Assembly (NCBI GenBank): GCA_030424825.1
Contig: JAUHWE010000024.1
Coordinates: 1 to 15,995, forward strand
Direction: 5' to 3'
Length of the DNA stretch: 15,995 bases
Source of the DNA: Verrucomicrobiia bacterium
Lineage (GTDB): Bacteria; Verrucomicrobiota; Verrucomicrobiia; Opitutales; Opitutaceae
Part shown: positions 7,338-14,977 of the stretch, piece after piece
Layout: every line of letters starts with the position of its first letter
Numbering within the stretch: position 1 is the stretch's first letter
The notes under the pieces: generated by a model
Databases searched by the model: none
What the model was told of the DNA's origin: nothing
What the model saw: the letters and a program-made list of their open reading frames with translations, nothing else
Position numbers and translations under genes: made by a program

Positions 7338-8024
7338 TTAATCTTTTTGTAAATAAATCGCACTAAATAGCGAATGGGCGACATATTTAGAAAATCGGTT
7401 AGGGCTGTGAAGGATGCTTTGAGTGTTGTGAAGTGGATATTGAATGATGGATTCCGTCTTGTAGTACTTTCTTGCGGCATTCGAAACCGCTGGATTGGAA
7501 GCGTCAAAGACTTCGTCGGCTGCCCAGATAATCTCCCCCGTATGTCCATCGAGCAACTTCGCTCGAATACCGAGTCCAACAGGTTCGTAGGGCTTAAAGT
7601 AACTCACATCTAAGAGAAGCAAGCCGTCGATCGCATACTTCGCACTAAGCTTGGTGAGAAGATCGGTCGGCAAATGCTCAATTGACGAATACCGAGCCTG
7701 TGGGAACAGCATCCCCATTTCTTCTGGAGTTAGAGGGACCACTTCAAAGAGCGACCGCTTTACCAGCTCGAGCCTAAAGTTTTCCTCAATGCTCTCAAAA
7801 TCGAGATGATTGTAGCTCCCTTTATACATGGGAAGCAAGGCCACTCGATTCAAGGTCACCGGTAACGGCGCTTTCTGGTAGACGTTCGTCGTCTGCCTCT
7901 TTTTTCCAATTGTCGTATCGTACTGCGAGTTCACTTTGTGAACCGTTCCGCAACCTGATAGAAATGCAATTAGAGCGGTCGCCACAATAGGCAGACCTAT
8001 ATTGGGTCTAAAAGATAGCCTCAT
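7338..8024 (-). CDS. Lipoprotein of unknown function in the flagellar cluster
   Basis: The 228-aa precursor has a clear type II signal peptide: positively charged MRLSFR, a hydrophobic core, and lipobox LSGC with the acylated Cys at 25. Residue 26 is Gly, so outer-membrane sorting is expected. The mature part (about 57-175) alternates strands and helices: RVALLPMY, an ENFRLELVKRSLFEVVPL segment, LLTKLSAKYAIDGLLLLDVSY, then AKLLDGHTGEIIWAADE. This pattern resembles the TolB-N/CsgG/LpoB-type fold found in outer-membrane assembly lipoproteins, including some flagellar ones. I do not recognise a named family. It begins 24 nt after fliD, so cotranscription is likely. A role in the outer-membrane part of the flagellum is inference from position only. 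Confidence 0.7.
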   Translation of the reverse strand: MRLSFRPNIGLPIVATALIAFLSGCGTVHKVNSQYDTTIGKKRQTTNVYQKAPLPVTLNRVALLPMYKGSYNHLDFESIEENFRLELVKRSLFEVVPLTPEEMGMLFPQARYSSIEHLPTDLLTKLSAKYAIDGLLLLDVSYFKPYEPVGLGIRAKLLDGHTGEIIWAADEVFDASNPAVSNAARKYYKTESIIQYPLHNTQSILHSPNRFSKYVAHSLFSAIYLQKD

Positions 8025-8048
8025 GCCTGTGGGAAAGAAACAAAATCA

Positions 8049-9773
8049 TCACAACGATAAGCCCGATAGGGCGTTTGATTGTTGTTGAATGTTAGCTTGT
8101 GCCTCTTCCATGGCAATAAAACTGGCTTCCAATGCCGCTCTTGTAAACTCTAGACGACGCTCCATATCCTCGATCTTGTCGTCAATCGCCTTGTTTTGAT
8201 CGTTGAAGGTCGCGATCTGGGTATCCAAAATCCCGTCGTCAATCGTGTAATTGTCTATAAACGACACCATTCTCGATGAAAACGATTCCTCGGTATCCCC
8301 GTCGCCATCCACGTCGCCCATGAAAAAGCTTTCCAGCTTTCCCAAATTGGCGGAGAGAGTGGATTCCAGTTTCGCAGAATCCTTCACCTCTAATTTAGAA
8401 GTGCCGCTAATAAAATCGATTCCCATATGCTCCAGCCGGAACACATCTCCGCCGAGACCTTCAATTTGTCGGAACGCTAAAGAACGAAGCTTCGTATCGA
8501 GATCATACACTTCCCTATTCCCCGCCAGGTCGCCCCGCGTAACTTCCGTACCCTCTACGGTAATCTTAGTCTGCTCCAGGATGTAGTCCTGCACATCGTT
8601 GTAGGCAGAAATGAAGGTATTGATTTGCTGGCTGAGATTTTCCGAATCTCGGCTGATACCGATCGTCTGGGTTCCCGTTTCGGAAGCGGTGATCGAAAGT
8701 CCCGTGATTCCATGATCCTTTTCTGAGATCGTGTTCGAACGGCTCGAAATTGTTGAGCTACCATCTATCGAGAACTGCAGGTCTTGTCCTATCGTAGCCG
8801 ATCCATCGAGACCCAAAGCCGCCATAATCCCGTTGCCACTGTCAATTACCGGCATTTCCAACGCACCGGTTTCCCGATTTACGATTCGAAACTGATCCGC
8901 TGCGGAATCGTAGGTCATGGTAACGTTGGCAGCGGACTCATTCACCCGGTTCATCAATGTGCTCATACTTTCGGAATCCGCATCGAAAGAGATGGCTACG
9001 CCGTTTATGGTGATCGTGCCAGAACCCGTAATCGGAGACCCAACACTTATGCCGCTTGTCGCAATTGAGCTATTCAAGTCAACGACCCCGAGCGTGCCCG
9101 TGCTCGTTACCGAGGTCGATCCCCCTCCGGCGCTAACGACTTCAATCTGATTCAGTTTCAGAGCTGTCAGAAAGTTGCTGGAATCGGCGGTACCGCCAAG
9201 CTCAAGCTCACCAGAGGAGCTGGTTAAAGTGACCCTGTCGGCAACACTATCGTATGAGGCCGAAACGACACCACTGGTAGCGATGGATATGCCGTCGAAT
9301 ACGTCTTGAAGCGTGTCGGTTTCCTGAATGGTGATTTCCTGTCCATTGATGAAAAACGTCCCCTCAGTTATTTCGGTAGCGAGATTCAAATTAGAAATCA
9401 CGGTGTTGGCTGAGCCTATCGTTCCTCCCACATCTGAAATTCCCGTTCTTTTCGAAGTCGACGCGAGTTGCGTAACGCTTACTTCGTAGGTTCCTTCTGA
9501 TGCAGACGTCCCCGCGTTCGCCGTGATACCAAGCGTATCATCCGAGTAGGTGGTCGATTTGGAGTTGAAAAGCGTGCTGTCGCTGAAGCTCCCGACTGTT
9601 GAATTAAGGGTATTCAGCTTAGTCTCCAACAGTTGCAACGCATTTCGCTTATCGTTGTTCTCCGTTTGTTCCGCTCTCAATCGCGTCTGTGGTATCCGTT
9701 CAGCCGACATCAATTGCTCAATCATGGATTGCCAATCAAAACCGCTCGCTAAACCTGCTAATTGAAACTGCAT
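8049..9773 (-). CDS. fliD: Flagellar filament cap protein (hook-associated protein 2)
   Basis: FliD forms the cap at the filament tip and directs flagellin insertion. The 574-aa product is within the usual 450-670 range. It opens with LAGLASGFDWQSMIEQLM, matching the conserved FliD N-terminus, then a helical D0/D1 region with RIPQTRLRAEQ. The central 130-400 region is Ser/Thr/Gly-rich beta structure. The FliD_C part begins near IGISRDSENLSQQINTFISA and includes VQDYILEQTK and LEHMGIDF. It ends with a coiled coil (DKIEDMERRLEFTRAALEAS) and AQANIQQQSNALSGLSL. AAGG lies 6 nt upstream of the ATG. A sigma-28-like promoter precedes it, and the lipoprotein gene follows at 24 nt. Confidence 0.96.
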   Translation of the reverse strand: MQFQLAGLASGFDWQSMIEQLMSAERIPQTRLRAEQTENNDKRNALQLLETKLNTLNSTVGSFSDSTLFNSKSTTYSDDTLGITANAGTSASEGTYEVSVTQLASTSKRTGISDVGGTIGSANTVISNLNLATEITEGTFFINGQEITIQETDTLQDVFDGISIATSGVVSASYDSVADRVTLTSSSGELELGGTADSSNFLTALKLNQIEVVSAGGGSTSVTSTGTLGVVDLNSSIATSGISVGSPITGSGTITINGVAISFDADSESMSTLMNRVNESAANVTMTYDSAADQFRIVNRETGALEMPVIDSGNGIMAALGLDGSATIGQDLQFSIDGSSTISSRSNTISEKDHGITGLSITASETGTQTIGISRDSENLSQQINTFISAYNDVQDYILEQTKITVEGTEVTRGDLAGNREVYDLDTKLRSLAFRQIEGLGGDVFRLEHMGIDFISGTSKLEVKDSAKLESTLSANLGKLESFFMGDVDGDGDTEESFSSRMVSFIDNYTIDDGILDTQIATFNDQNKAIDDKIEDMERRLEFTRAALEASFIAMEEAQANIQQQSNALSGLSL

Positions 9774-9798
9774 TAGATACCTTACCTAAACAATTTCT

Positions 9799-9825
9799 AG
9801 TTCGACCGGGCAATGAGTAACTTTA
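9799..9825 (-). promoter_or_regulatory. Sigma-28-like promoter for fliD
   Basis: On the minus strand TAAAGTTA (9825-9818), an 11-nt spacer and GTCGAACT (9806-9799) match the FliA consensus TAAAGTTT-N11-GCCGATAA. The -35 matches at 7 of 8 positions and the spacing is exact; the -10 is poor apart from G-CGA. The start of transcription would fall near 9791, giving an untranslated leader of roughly 18 nt. The same TAAAGTTA occurs upstream of the first flagellin gene. Confidence 0.5.
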
Positions 9826-9857
9826 GCAGGATTTCTAAGATTGGCCTGAAATACTCT

Positions 9858-9903
9858 ATTACCGATAGGCACATCACTCTAAAGCGTGAGCTACGGCGGT
9901 AAT
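9858..9903. repeat. Inverted repeat in the maf-fliD gap
   Basis: ATTACCG (9858-9864) and CGGTAAT (9897-9903) are perfect 7-bp arms enclosing 32 nt that contain a further short TCAC/GTGA pair. It starts 3 bp after the maf stop codon. No T-run follows on the minus strand. It may weaken readthrough from maf into fliD, or may be a protein-binding site. Confidence 0.3.
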
Positions 9904-9905
9904 AT

Positions 9906-11717
9906 TTAAATGAGCGTGTTCGAACGGCACAAACCCCGTTGCCCATATTCTACTTCGCTGTAGAATGAGAAGGAACCCTCCGCTATCGACCAGAAATATT
10001 CCCGTAGATTCTCTCCCGCCTTTCGTTGCTCGTCCTCGACCTTCCTAACATCCTGGATGGCCCGAGCATAGAGTGCGCGTTCATATTTTAGCGCCCCATC
10101 ACTCATCACTTTATGTAGGTCTGAGTTCTCTTCGAATCGGACCTCCAAACTTTGCTTCAGCTTTTCAGCAGTCGCAATCGCCGATTGAATATCCGCAGCT
10201 TCGTCACAGAGGACCTCCTCAAGGGCCAAAGCACCTTGCAAGGCGATTTCACAAACAGTTTTCCCGAATTGTGATATCGACTCTAGAATCTTCTCGAGAC
10301 GATCTCCTACCGATTCTTGCGACGACAGGGCACACTGAACTTTCTCAAACCTTGACTCAAAGTCGCTAGTAACGGCTCGTTTCAGGCGCTGATTCATCTC
10401 ATCCGTGGAAATGTAGGGAATTCCTTCGATACGGGCTCCAAATGGTGACGTATTGAAGAGCTCAAGATCCGCACCATGCTTTTGAGCCAGCGACTCAAAC
10501 GCTTTCAAATAGACAAAGAGCTTTTCGTCAACGTTCACGCTCTCCTCGATATTTCCCGGCACCGTTCGGAAATCCTCTCCGGACAAACGATTCGTTCCAA
10601 GGTCAGAATAAAACGAATCACTGTTGTGCAGCTGTCCGTCAGATTTTGCAGACAAGTCCTGGCCGACAAATACGATGGATGGACTGCAAAATATTTTTGC
10701 GATATCGAAAATACATGCGGATACCGTACCAATTTCCTGAATTTCTGATCCCATTCCATTTCCCATCGTAAGCCTCAGGTACGAGGCCAGCAAATTATTT
10801 TGAGACCAGGTAAAGATCCGCCCTCGAAACCGTTCAACAACCGGAGGAAATACGATGAATGGGCAGATCAAAACGGAATCAGAGCACGAAACACCCTCGA
10901 ACCCCCAATCTGTGTATTCATAGGGATCCGCAGCAATTACAAAATGCGGGACGACCCCGTAGTTACGCAAGGCGCGGTAAGAAGAATTCACCGCAACAAT
11001 AATACACCGCTTTTCATTATCCTTAATAAAGTCGAGCGAGACATCTAAAGAGGGCCCCGCTGAGACCATGATTACGGGTATCCCAGAAAAGGCTCCCTGC
11101 AGTCGTTGAATGTCAGGAGCCTCTATTAGAAAGAGAGCGTTCGTAAGGGTGTTTTTTTGCCACCTTTCCGAGGCGGTTACATTTGTTCCGTACAACTTTC
11201 TCCAATACTCGAAAGATCGGGTAAACTCCGATAAAAAGGATGCATAGTAATCCGCAGATAGATTGTAGATGGGCGAAAATACCAGTGCCCGGATATCTGT
11301 AAGTTCTAAGATCGGAAAACGCGAAAGGGATTCAAAGAAATCCGCATTCAAGTCCCCTATTCCAATGAACAGTCTCGGATCTTCGAGGAGATTTACGATT
11401 TTCTCCTTATTCGATTGAGCTACAAAAAGCTCTACATCTTCCTCTCCACAGAAAACATACGAACCTTCAGGCAGTCTGTCCAGCAGCGCCGCAACGTGGC
11501 TTCCATCTCCGAACCCCGTTAATGCGTATGCCGTATTTGGTTCCAGATTCAAACCCTCTAGCCACCTCTCCAGCAATGCCGGCCAATCGTTCGACCGGCT
11601 GGCTAGGCTTTCGGTCTCGATTGACTGCACTTTCGAACGCTCCAAACCGTTCAATCGAGTAGTCAAAGATGGAAACCGCTCTTTGAATACAGTTTCGAAA
11701 TTCCGTTCACTATTCAT
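9906..11717 (-). CDS. maf: Motility accessory factor, flagellin nonulosonate transferase (DUF115/MptE-like)
   Basis: Maf proteins attach pseudaminic or legionaminic acid to Ser/Thr of flagellin in the cytoplasm. The 603-aa product has a variable N-terminal part (1-200), then the DUF115 core: IPVIMVSAGPSLDVSLDF (213-230) with the nucleotide-binding SAGPSL, IIVAVNSSYRALRNYGVVPH, IAADPYEYTD, a GMGSEIQEIGTVSACIFDIA segment and FVGQDLS. A helical C-terminal third follows, with likely coiled coil near 490-570. GTG at 11723 and ATG at 11717 are both possible. I chose the ATG because AGG lies 5 nt upstream and its ATGAATAG overlaps the preceding stop by 8 nt. Nearby pse genes indicate pseudaminic acid as the probable sugar. 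Confidence 0.9.
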   Translation of the reverse strand: MNSERNFETVFKERFPSLTTRLNGLERSKVQSIETESLASRSNDWPALLERWLEGLNLEPNTAYALTGFGDGSHVAALLDRLPEGSYVFCGEEDVELFVAQSNKEKIVNLLEDPRLFIGIGDLNADFFESLSRFPILELTDIRALVFSPIYNLSADYYASFLSEFTRSFEYWRKLYGTNVTASERWQKNTLTNALFLIEAPDIQRLQGAFSGIPVIMVSAGPSLDVSLDFIKDNEKRCIIVAVNSSYRALRNYGVVPHFVIAADPYEYTDWGFEGVSCSDSVLICPFIVFPPVVERFRGRIFTWSQNNLLASYLRLTMGNGMGSEIQEIGTVSACIFDIAKIFCSPSIVFVGQDLSAKSDGQLHNSDSFYSDLGTNRLSGEDFRTVPGNIEESVNVDEKLFVYLKAFESLAQKHGADLELFNTSPFGARIEGIPYISTDEMNQRLKRAVTSDFESRFEKVQCALSSQESVGDRLEKILESISQFGKTVCEIALQGALALEEVLCDEAADIQSAIATAEKLKQSLEVRFEENSDLHKVMSDGALKYERALYARAIQDVRKVEDEQRKAGENLREYFWSIAEGSFSFYSEVEYGQRGLCRSNTLI

Positions 11718-12321
11718 TCGCACCTTTTTCAGCCAACGACAGACTCACTTGATCCGAAAGTATCTGATATATCTCGACCAATGCTGGATAAACTCCCGTC
11801 GCCACTGTATCCGAATACAATATGCAATCAGCAACTTCAATTGAATCCATCAACAGAGACAGCGATTCATTAAACCTCTCCCCTGATTGCCTGATCGATT
11901 CCGACCATATCAGCTGTTTCTGTTTCGCATACTCGGTAATCAGCCCAATACACTGTACTAATGTTTGAGTCTCATTCAAAATCTCGATCCCCTCGTTTTG
12001 AAATTGAGCCCAAGGCTGACTCAACGATCTGGATGCCCCGGTCATCCACCGCTCCAAAAATCGCATTTTGTCGTTTAAAAGGGCTTCCACAATGTTTGCT
12101 ACGTTTTGCTCAAGAGTCATTGAAAAGACTTCTATTGTTTCATAGGCCTCTCGACAGTCGCCTGTATCTGGGGTCCATGGCACTCCATCGACAAGGCATC
12201 GCTCGATTAGCAACCCGGACTCACCCAAATGCCCTTCAACTAGCGTCCACACTTCTCTAGAAGAGGACGGGGAAGGTCCTTCAAAATTGACCGTCTCTCC
12301 ATCGAGTATGACTTCAGCCAT
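11710..12321 (-). CDS. Unknown protein coupled to maf
   Basis: I do not recognise this 203-aa protein. Residues 1-50 look like a small beta-rich domain (MAEVILDGETVNFEG, then LIERCLVDGVPWTPDTG). From about 60 onward it is predicted helical (FSMTLEQNVANIVEALLNDK, ILNETQTLVQCIGLITEYAK, RFNESLSLLMDSIEVADCIL). There is no signal peptide or membrane segment, so it is probably cytoplasmic. Its ATG overlaps the MOSC stop by 8 nt (ATGGCTGA) and its own stop overlaps the maf ATG by 8 nt. It is therefore a genuine, tightly coupled operon member. A role with Maf, for instance as a partner or chaperone in flagellin modification, is inferred from position only. Confidence 0.8.
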   Translation of the reverse strand: MAEVILDGETVNFEGPSPSSSREVWTLVEGHLGESGLLIERCLVDGVPWTPDTGDCREAYETIEVFSMTLEQNVANIVEALLNDKMRFLERWMTGASRSLSQPWAQFQNEGIEILNETQTLVQCIGLITEYAKQKQLIWSESIRQSGERFNESLSLLMDSIEVADCILYSDTVATGVYPALVEIYQILSDQVSLSLAEKGANE

Positions 12322-12829
12322 TTTCTTCGCTACACGCGGCTCCTATGAATTCAACGGGTCCCACTTTCAAAATCCCGGAAGTCAGTATGCGGCACCGGAG
12401 GCCTCCTCGACCTTTCATGAGCGATTCCGCACCAGGGCCCAGCGCTTCATTCATCCAGTAACACGGAGCACATTCTTCGACGCCTTCGAAGGATACACCG
12501 CCCATTCGGAAATGCTGGCCAACTAGACTAGCCAAGTCGATCCCTTCGGTTAGGACATTGCGTCGCAATTGCGATGCATCGAAACCTTTCAGACCAAGTG
12601 ACTCTTCTAGCCATACAGCTTTTGCGTTGTCAAAAAAGGTCACCTGTCCTTTGAAATTATCCTTATAATCAAGAAAACGATCACCCGCAAGACCCCTCGC
12701 TGCAAGACATTCTACAGAGTCTACACTTTGAGTCCCGTGATTTAAGCGGGATTTACCATGTCTTCCTTTGAAGTCATGGCCAGTAGATATAAAAATGCGA
12801 AGGATTCTAGGTCTCACTATTATCGACAT
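12314..12829 (-). CDS. MOSC-domain protein
   Basis: MOSC domains are beta-rich modules of molybdenum-cofactor metabolism, related to the sulfurase C-terminus and thought to handle a Cys persulfide or bind the cofactor. This 171-aa single-domain protein has LAARGLAGDRFLDY (42-55), the family motif RRNVLTEGIDLASLVG (89-104), Cys120 and Cys123 in EECAPCYWMNEALGPGAE, and GRGGLRCRIL (140-149). Its start codon follows the mobA stop codon with no gap, and its stop overlaps the next gene. Pairing with mobA supports a molybdopterin role. It is not a known part of the flagellar pathway. Confidence 0.88.
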   Translation of the reverse strand: MSIIVRPRILRIFISTGHDFKGRHGKSRLNHGTQSVDSVECLAARGLAGDRFLDYKDNFKGQVTFFDNAKAVWLEESLGLKGFDASQLRRNVLTEGIDLASLVGQHFRMGGVSFEGVEECAPCYWMNEALGPGAESLMKGRGGLRCRILTSGILKVGPVEFIGAACSEENG

Positions 12830-13429
12830 CTAAGTAGATTCTTCCGCTAGTTTCTCCTTTATTCTACCCAGGTCTTCAAGCGTATTCACACTCGCGAGCA
12901 ATTGCGGCCTCCTGCATGGAACCCTCTCAACGTCAGAACTCTCAAGAAAATGCCGGAGACTGAATTCCCCTTTTCGGGACAATTCCTGAAGTTCCTCCAT
13001 CGCGTTAGCCTCATAAATCGCAAGTAGTGGCTCTGGCCTTCCATTTTCTCCAATGAAACAACTCGCTAGTTTTCCCGAGTCTCTTTGACTCAGCAATCTT
13101 AATACAAGGCTCCCATCGACCATCGGCATATCACATGCGAGTGCCAAAATCGGCCAACCCTGGGCTGCTCGAAGTCCCGCCATAACACCTGACATAGGAC
13201 CTTTTACTTCCTCAAGATCTAAAACAAGTTCCGCTCCGCAGCTAACTTCTCCCACGCATCGTTGATTCTCTCGACTCGAAATCGCGGTTCTAGAACAAAA
13301 GGCGTCCAACAAAGAAAGCGAATACTCTAGTTGAGTCTGCCCTCCGTGAAATGAGATCATCGCTTTATCCCGACCCAGCCTCTTGCTTTGTCCTCCTGCC
13401 AGTACCAAACCCAGAATATGACGCTTCAT
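12830..13429 (-). CDS. mobA: Molybdenum cofactor guanylyltransferase (MobA-like)
   Basis: MobA transfers GMP from GTP to Mo-molybdopterin, giving the MGD form of the cofactor. The 200-aa protein has the nucleotidyltransferase signature LVLAGGQSKRLGRDKA (8-23), then GPMSGVMAGLRAA, LALACDMPMVD with the metal-binding Asp, and GRPEPLLAIY. All are typical of MobA. An open frame runs upstream to 13576, but the MobA fold begins just before LVLAGG. The extra 49 codons also overlap the flagellin -35 element and have no Shine-Dalgarno site, so I start at the ATG at 13429. It is the first gene of the minus-strand series. Whether the downstream flagellar genes share its transcript is unknown. Confidence 0.9.
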   Translation of the reverse strand: MKRHILGLVLAGGQSKRLGRDKAMISFHGGQTQLEYSLSLLDAFCSRTAISSRENQRCVGEVSCGAELVLDLEEVKGPMSGVMAGLRAAQGWPILALACDMPMVDGSLVLRLLSQRDSGKLASCFIGENGRPEPLLAIYEANAMEELQELSRKGEFSLRHFLESSDVERVPCRRPQLLASVNTLEDLGRIKEKLAEEST

Positions 13430-13563
13430 CAACCTACAGCCTAACCAACTGGGAATAGATGCAAGCATCTTAGATTGCACCCAATAAGTCAGAATCGCTA
13501 AGGCCCAATAGAGGATCTCCTCTATCGGCTGGTGTATTTCCGCAAAATAGCCGCGCTTTTCTC

Positions 13564-13589
13564 TAAAGTTATCCATAGAGGACCGATAC
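13564..13589 (+). promoter_or_regulatory. Sigma-28-like promoter for the first flagellin gene
   Basis: TAAAGTTA (13564-13571), a 10-nt spacer and ACCGATAC (13582-13589) match the FliA/SigD pattern TAAA-N14..16-GCCGATAA: 7 of 8 positions in the -35 and 6 of 8 in the -10. Transcription would start near 13596 and leave a leader of about 90 nt. That leader contains both leader hairpins. The -35 is identical to the one upstream of fliD. Confidence 0.6.
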
Positions 13590-13615
13590 TAATTGGCGTA
13601 ACTTAACCCGTTACC

Positions 13616-13682
13616 CGTGTGGCTGACACGATTCAAAAACAGCCCGTCGCGACACGGACGTCGCAATTAAAAACAAGGAAGT
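13616..13682 (+). promoter_or_regulatory. Structured 5' leader with two CsrA-like GGA sites (first flagellin)
   Basis: Hairpin 1 is CGTGT (13616-13620), loop GGCTG, ACACG (13626-13630). Hairpin 2 is GCGAC (13649-13653), hexaloop ACGGAC (13654-13659), GTCGC (13660-13664). The loop GGA lies in ACACGGACGT, a full match to ACAnGGAnGT. A second match, ACAAGGAAGT (13673-13682), contains the Shine-Dalgarno sequence of the flagellin gene. The two GGA triplets are 21 nt apart. This is the layout of a CsrA-repressed leader such as Bacillus hag. Binding by CsrA is inferred; no csrA gene is visible here. Confidence 0.6.
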
Positions 13683-13686
13683 TAAC

Positions 13687-14496
13687 ATGTCAGTAGTAAT
13701 AAATACTAATAGCGCAGCTACGCTTGCGTCCAACAATCTAGCAAAAAGCAACTCTTTGCTCCAAAGAAGCCTTAACCGGCTCTCAAGCGGAATGAAGATT
13801 GTCAACCCGTCAGACGATGCGGGTGGACTTGCGGTTTCGATGAAACTGTCGGCAACGATTAATCGGACTAATGCCGTCAATACGAACATCGCGAACGCTC
13901 AGTCGTACTTGCAAACACAAGACGGCGCATTTCAAGTAGCCGGCAAGTTGTTAGACCGTATCTCAGAACTGAAGATACTTGCCAACGACGTGACGAAAAA
14001 TACGAGCGATATCGCCAATTACGATACCGAGTTCACCGCGCTTCAAGCACAACTAACATCAATCTCGGGTGAAACGTTCAATGGAGTTTCCCTCTTCACA
14101 TCCGAAGCCACGGCAACCACGCTGTCAGTCGCTACAGCCGAAGATGGAGGATCTACAGTTGATATCGACCAGGCAACTCTGGCAGACGATCTTTCGACTA
14201 TTATCGCTTCTGCCAACCTAGCCGCGCTCAGCATCAGCGAAGTAACAACCGCGATTGAAGATGTCGCTACTTTGCGAGCGGAAAATGGTGCTCAGTCAAA
14301 CCGACTGACCTTCGCCTCCGAGCTGCTCGTTATAAACAAGGAGAATCTGGAAGCCGCGAACAGTCGAATAATCGACGTCGACGTGGCAGAAGAGTCTACG
14401 CAGTTAGCCAAATACAACGTTCTCGTTCAAGCAGGAGCCGCGATGCTTGGTCAAGCCAACGCCTCTTCACAGGTTGCCCTAAGACTTTTGGGTTAG
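13687..14496 (+). CDS. fliC: Flagellin (first copy)
   Basis: This is the structural subunit of the flagellar filament, exported by the flagellar type III system and assembled under the FliD cap. The 269-aa protein has the conserved N-terminal D0/D1 helices (SLNRLSSGMKIVNPSDDAGG, LAVSMKLSATINRTNAVNTN) and the C-terminal helices (RAENGAQSNRLTFASELL, ANSRIIDVDVAEES, ending ALRLLG). It is far shorter than enteric flagellin because there is no D2/D3. The link of about 50 residues near 138-190 is rich in Ser, Thr and Ala and is the likeliest region for sugar attachment by Maf. AAGGAAG precedes the ATG by 5 nt. A sigma-28-like promoter and a structured leader lie upstream, and a hairpin lies downstream. 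Confidence 0.97.
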   Translation: MSVVINTNSAATLASNNLAKSNSLLQRSLNRLSSGMKIVNPSDDAGGLAVSMKLSATINRTNAVNTNIANAQSYLQTQDGAFQVAGKLLDRISELKILANDVTKNTSDIANYDTEFTALQAQLTSISGETFNGVSLFTSEATATTLSVATAEDGGSTVDIDQATLADDLSTIIASANLAALSISEVTTAIEDVATLRAENGAQSNRLTFASELLVINKENLEAANSRIIDVDVAEESTQLAKYNVLVQAGAAMLGQANASSQVALRLLG

Positions 14497-14512
14497 TTAC
14501 TACTACGACATG

Positions 14513-14538
14513 GGCTCCTCGCTTTCGGGCGAGGAGCC
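14513..14538 (+). terminator. Hairpin terminator after the first flagellin gene
   Basis: GGCTCCTCGC (14513-14522), loop TTTCGG, GCGAGGAGCC (14529-14538) form a perfect 10-bp GC-rich stem 16 nt after the stop codon. Only a poor T-run follows (TATCTC, later TCTTT), so termination may be partial, or the stem may mainly protect the abundant transcript from 3' decay. Confidence 0.7.
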
Positions 14539-14881
14539 TATCTCAGAAAGTCTTTAGAATGATGATCCTCTATTGGATATCCTTCACGATCGTACTCAAA
14601 AAATCGTCACGCCAATCCAGCCAATCGACCTTTTCCGATGGGGTTAGAAGAATCTACTCGCAACCTTGCGAATACGTTCCTTCGAAATCCTTAAAGTAGT
14701 AAAATGCAGTTCGATTCCTATCGACTAGCAATCCTTCTTAAATCGACCTGTAGCATCCAACGAACGAAGCCAGGATAAACATTAATACTTGGATACAAAA
14801 AACGAGCCTAAGCCACAACAGCTTGCCCTACATTTCAATTTATTCCCAAAAGTAAATCGTAGTTACTAACAATACAACCCA

Positions 14882-14893
14882 ATGAATATTCAT
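14882..14893. promoter_or_regulatory. 12-bp palindrome upstream of the second flagellin gene
   Basis: ATGAATATTCAT is a perfect palindrome 157 bp before the start codon, in an AT-rich stretch. It is the size of a half-turn-spaced dimer site and could be an operator, but perfect 12-mers can arise by chance in AT-rich DNA. Confidence 0.25.
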
Positions 14894-14977
14894 GAAGTGA
14901 AAAAAAACATAATTCCTTCTGCTGACCGGAAGCTCTACTTCCTTGTTCAGCTAGAATTTCCTCCACTTATGTAGGAA

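Noticed and set aside
12830..13429. The nucleotidyltransferase as the missing CMP-pseudaminic acid synthetase (PseF)
   Set aside because: LVLAGGQSKRLGRDKA, GPMSGVMAGL and LALACDMPMVD are MobA signatures, and the neighbouring MOSC gene fits molybdenum cofactor work. PseF/NeuA-type motifs are not present.
13430..13576. An N-terminal extension of MobA by 49 residues with a hydrophobic stretch
   Set aside because: MobA proteins begin directly before LVLAGG. The extension has no ribosome-binding site at its first ATG and overlaps the flagellin -35 element.
13611..13889. Antisense open frames over both flagellin N-termini (also 15035-15382) with similar translations
   Set aside because: Their similarity simply mirrors the conserved flagellin sequence on the other strand. 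There is no start signal or family resemblance.
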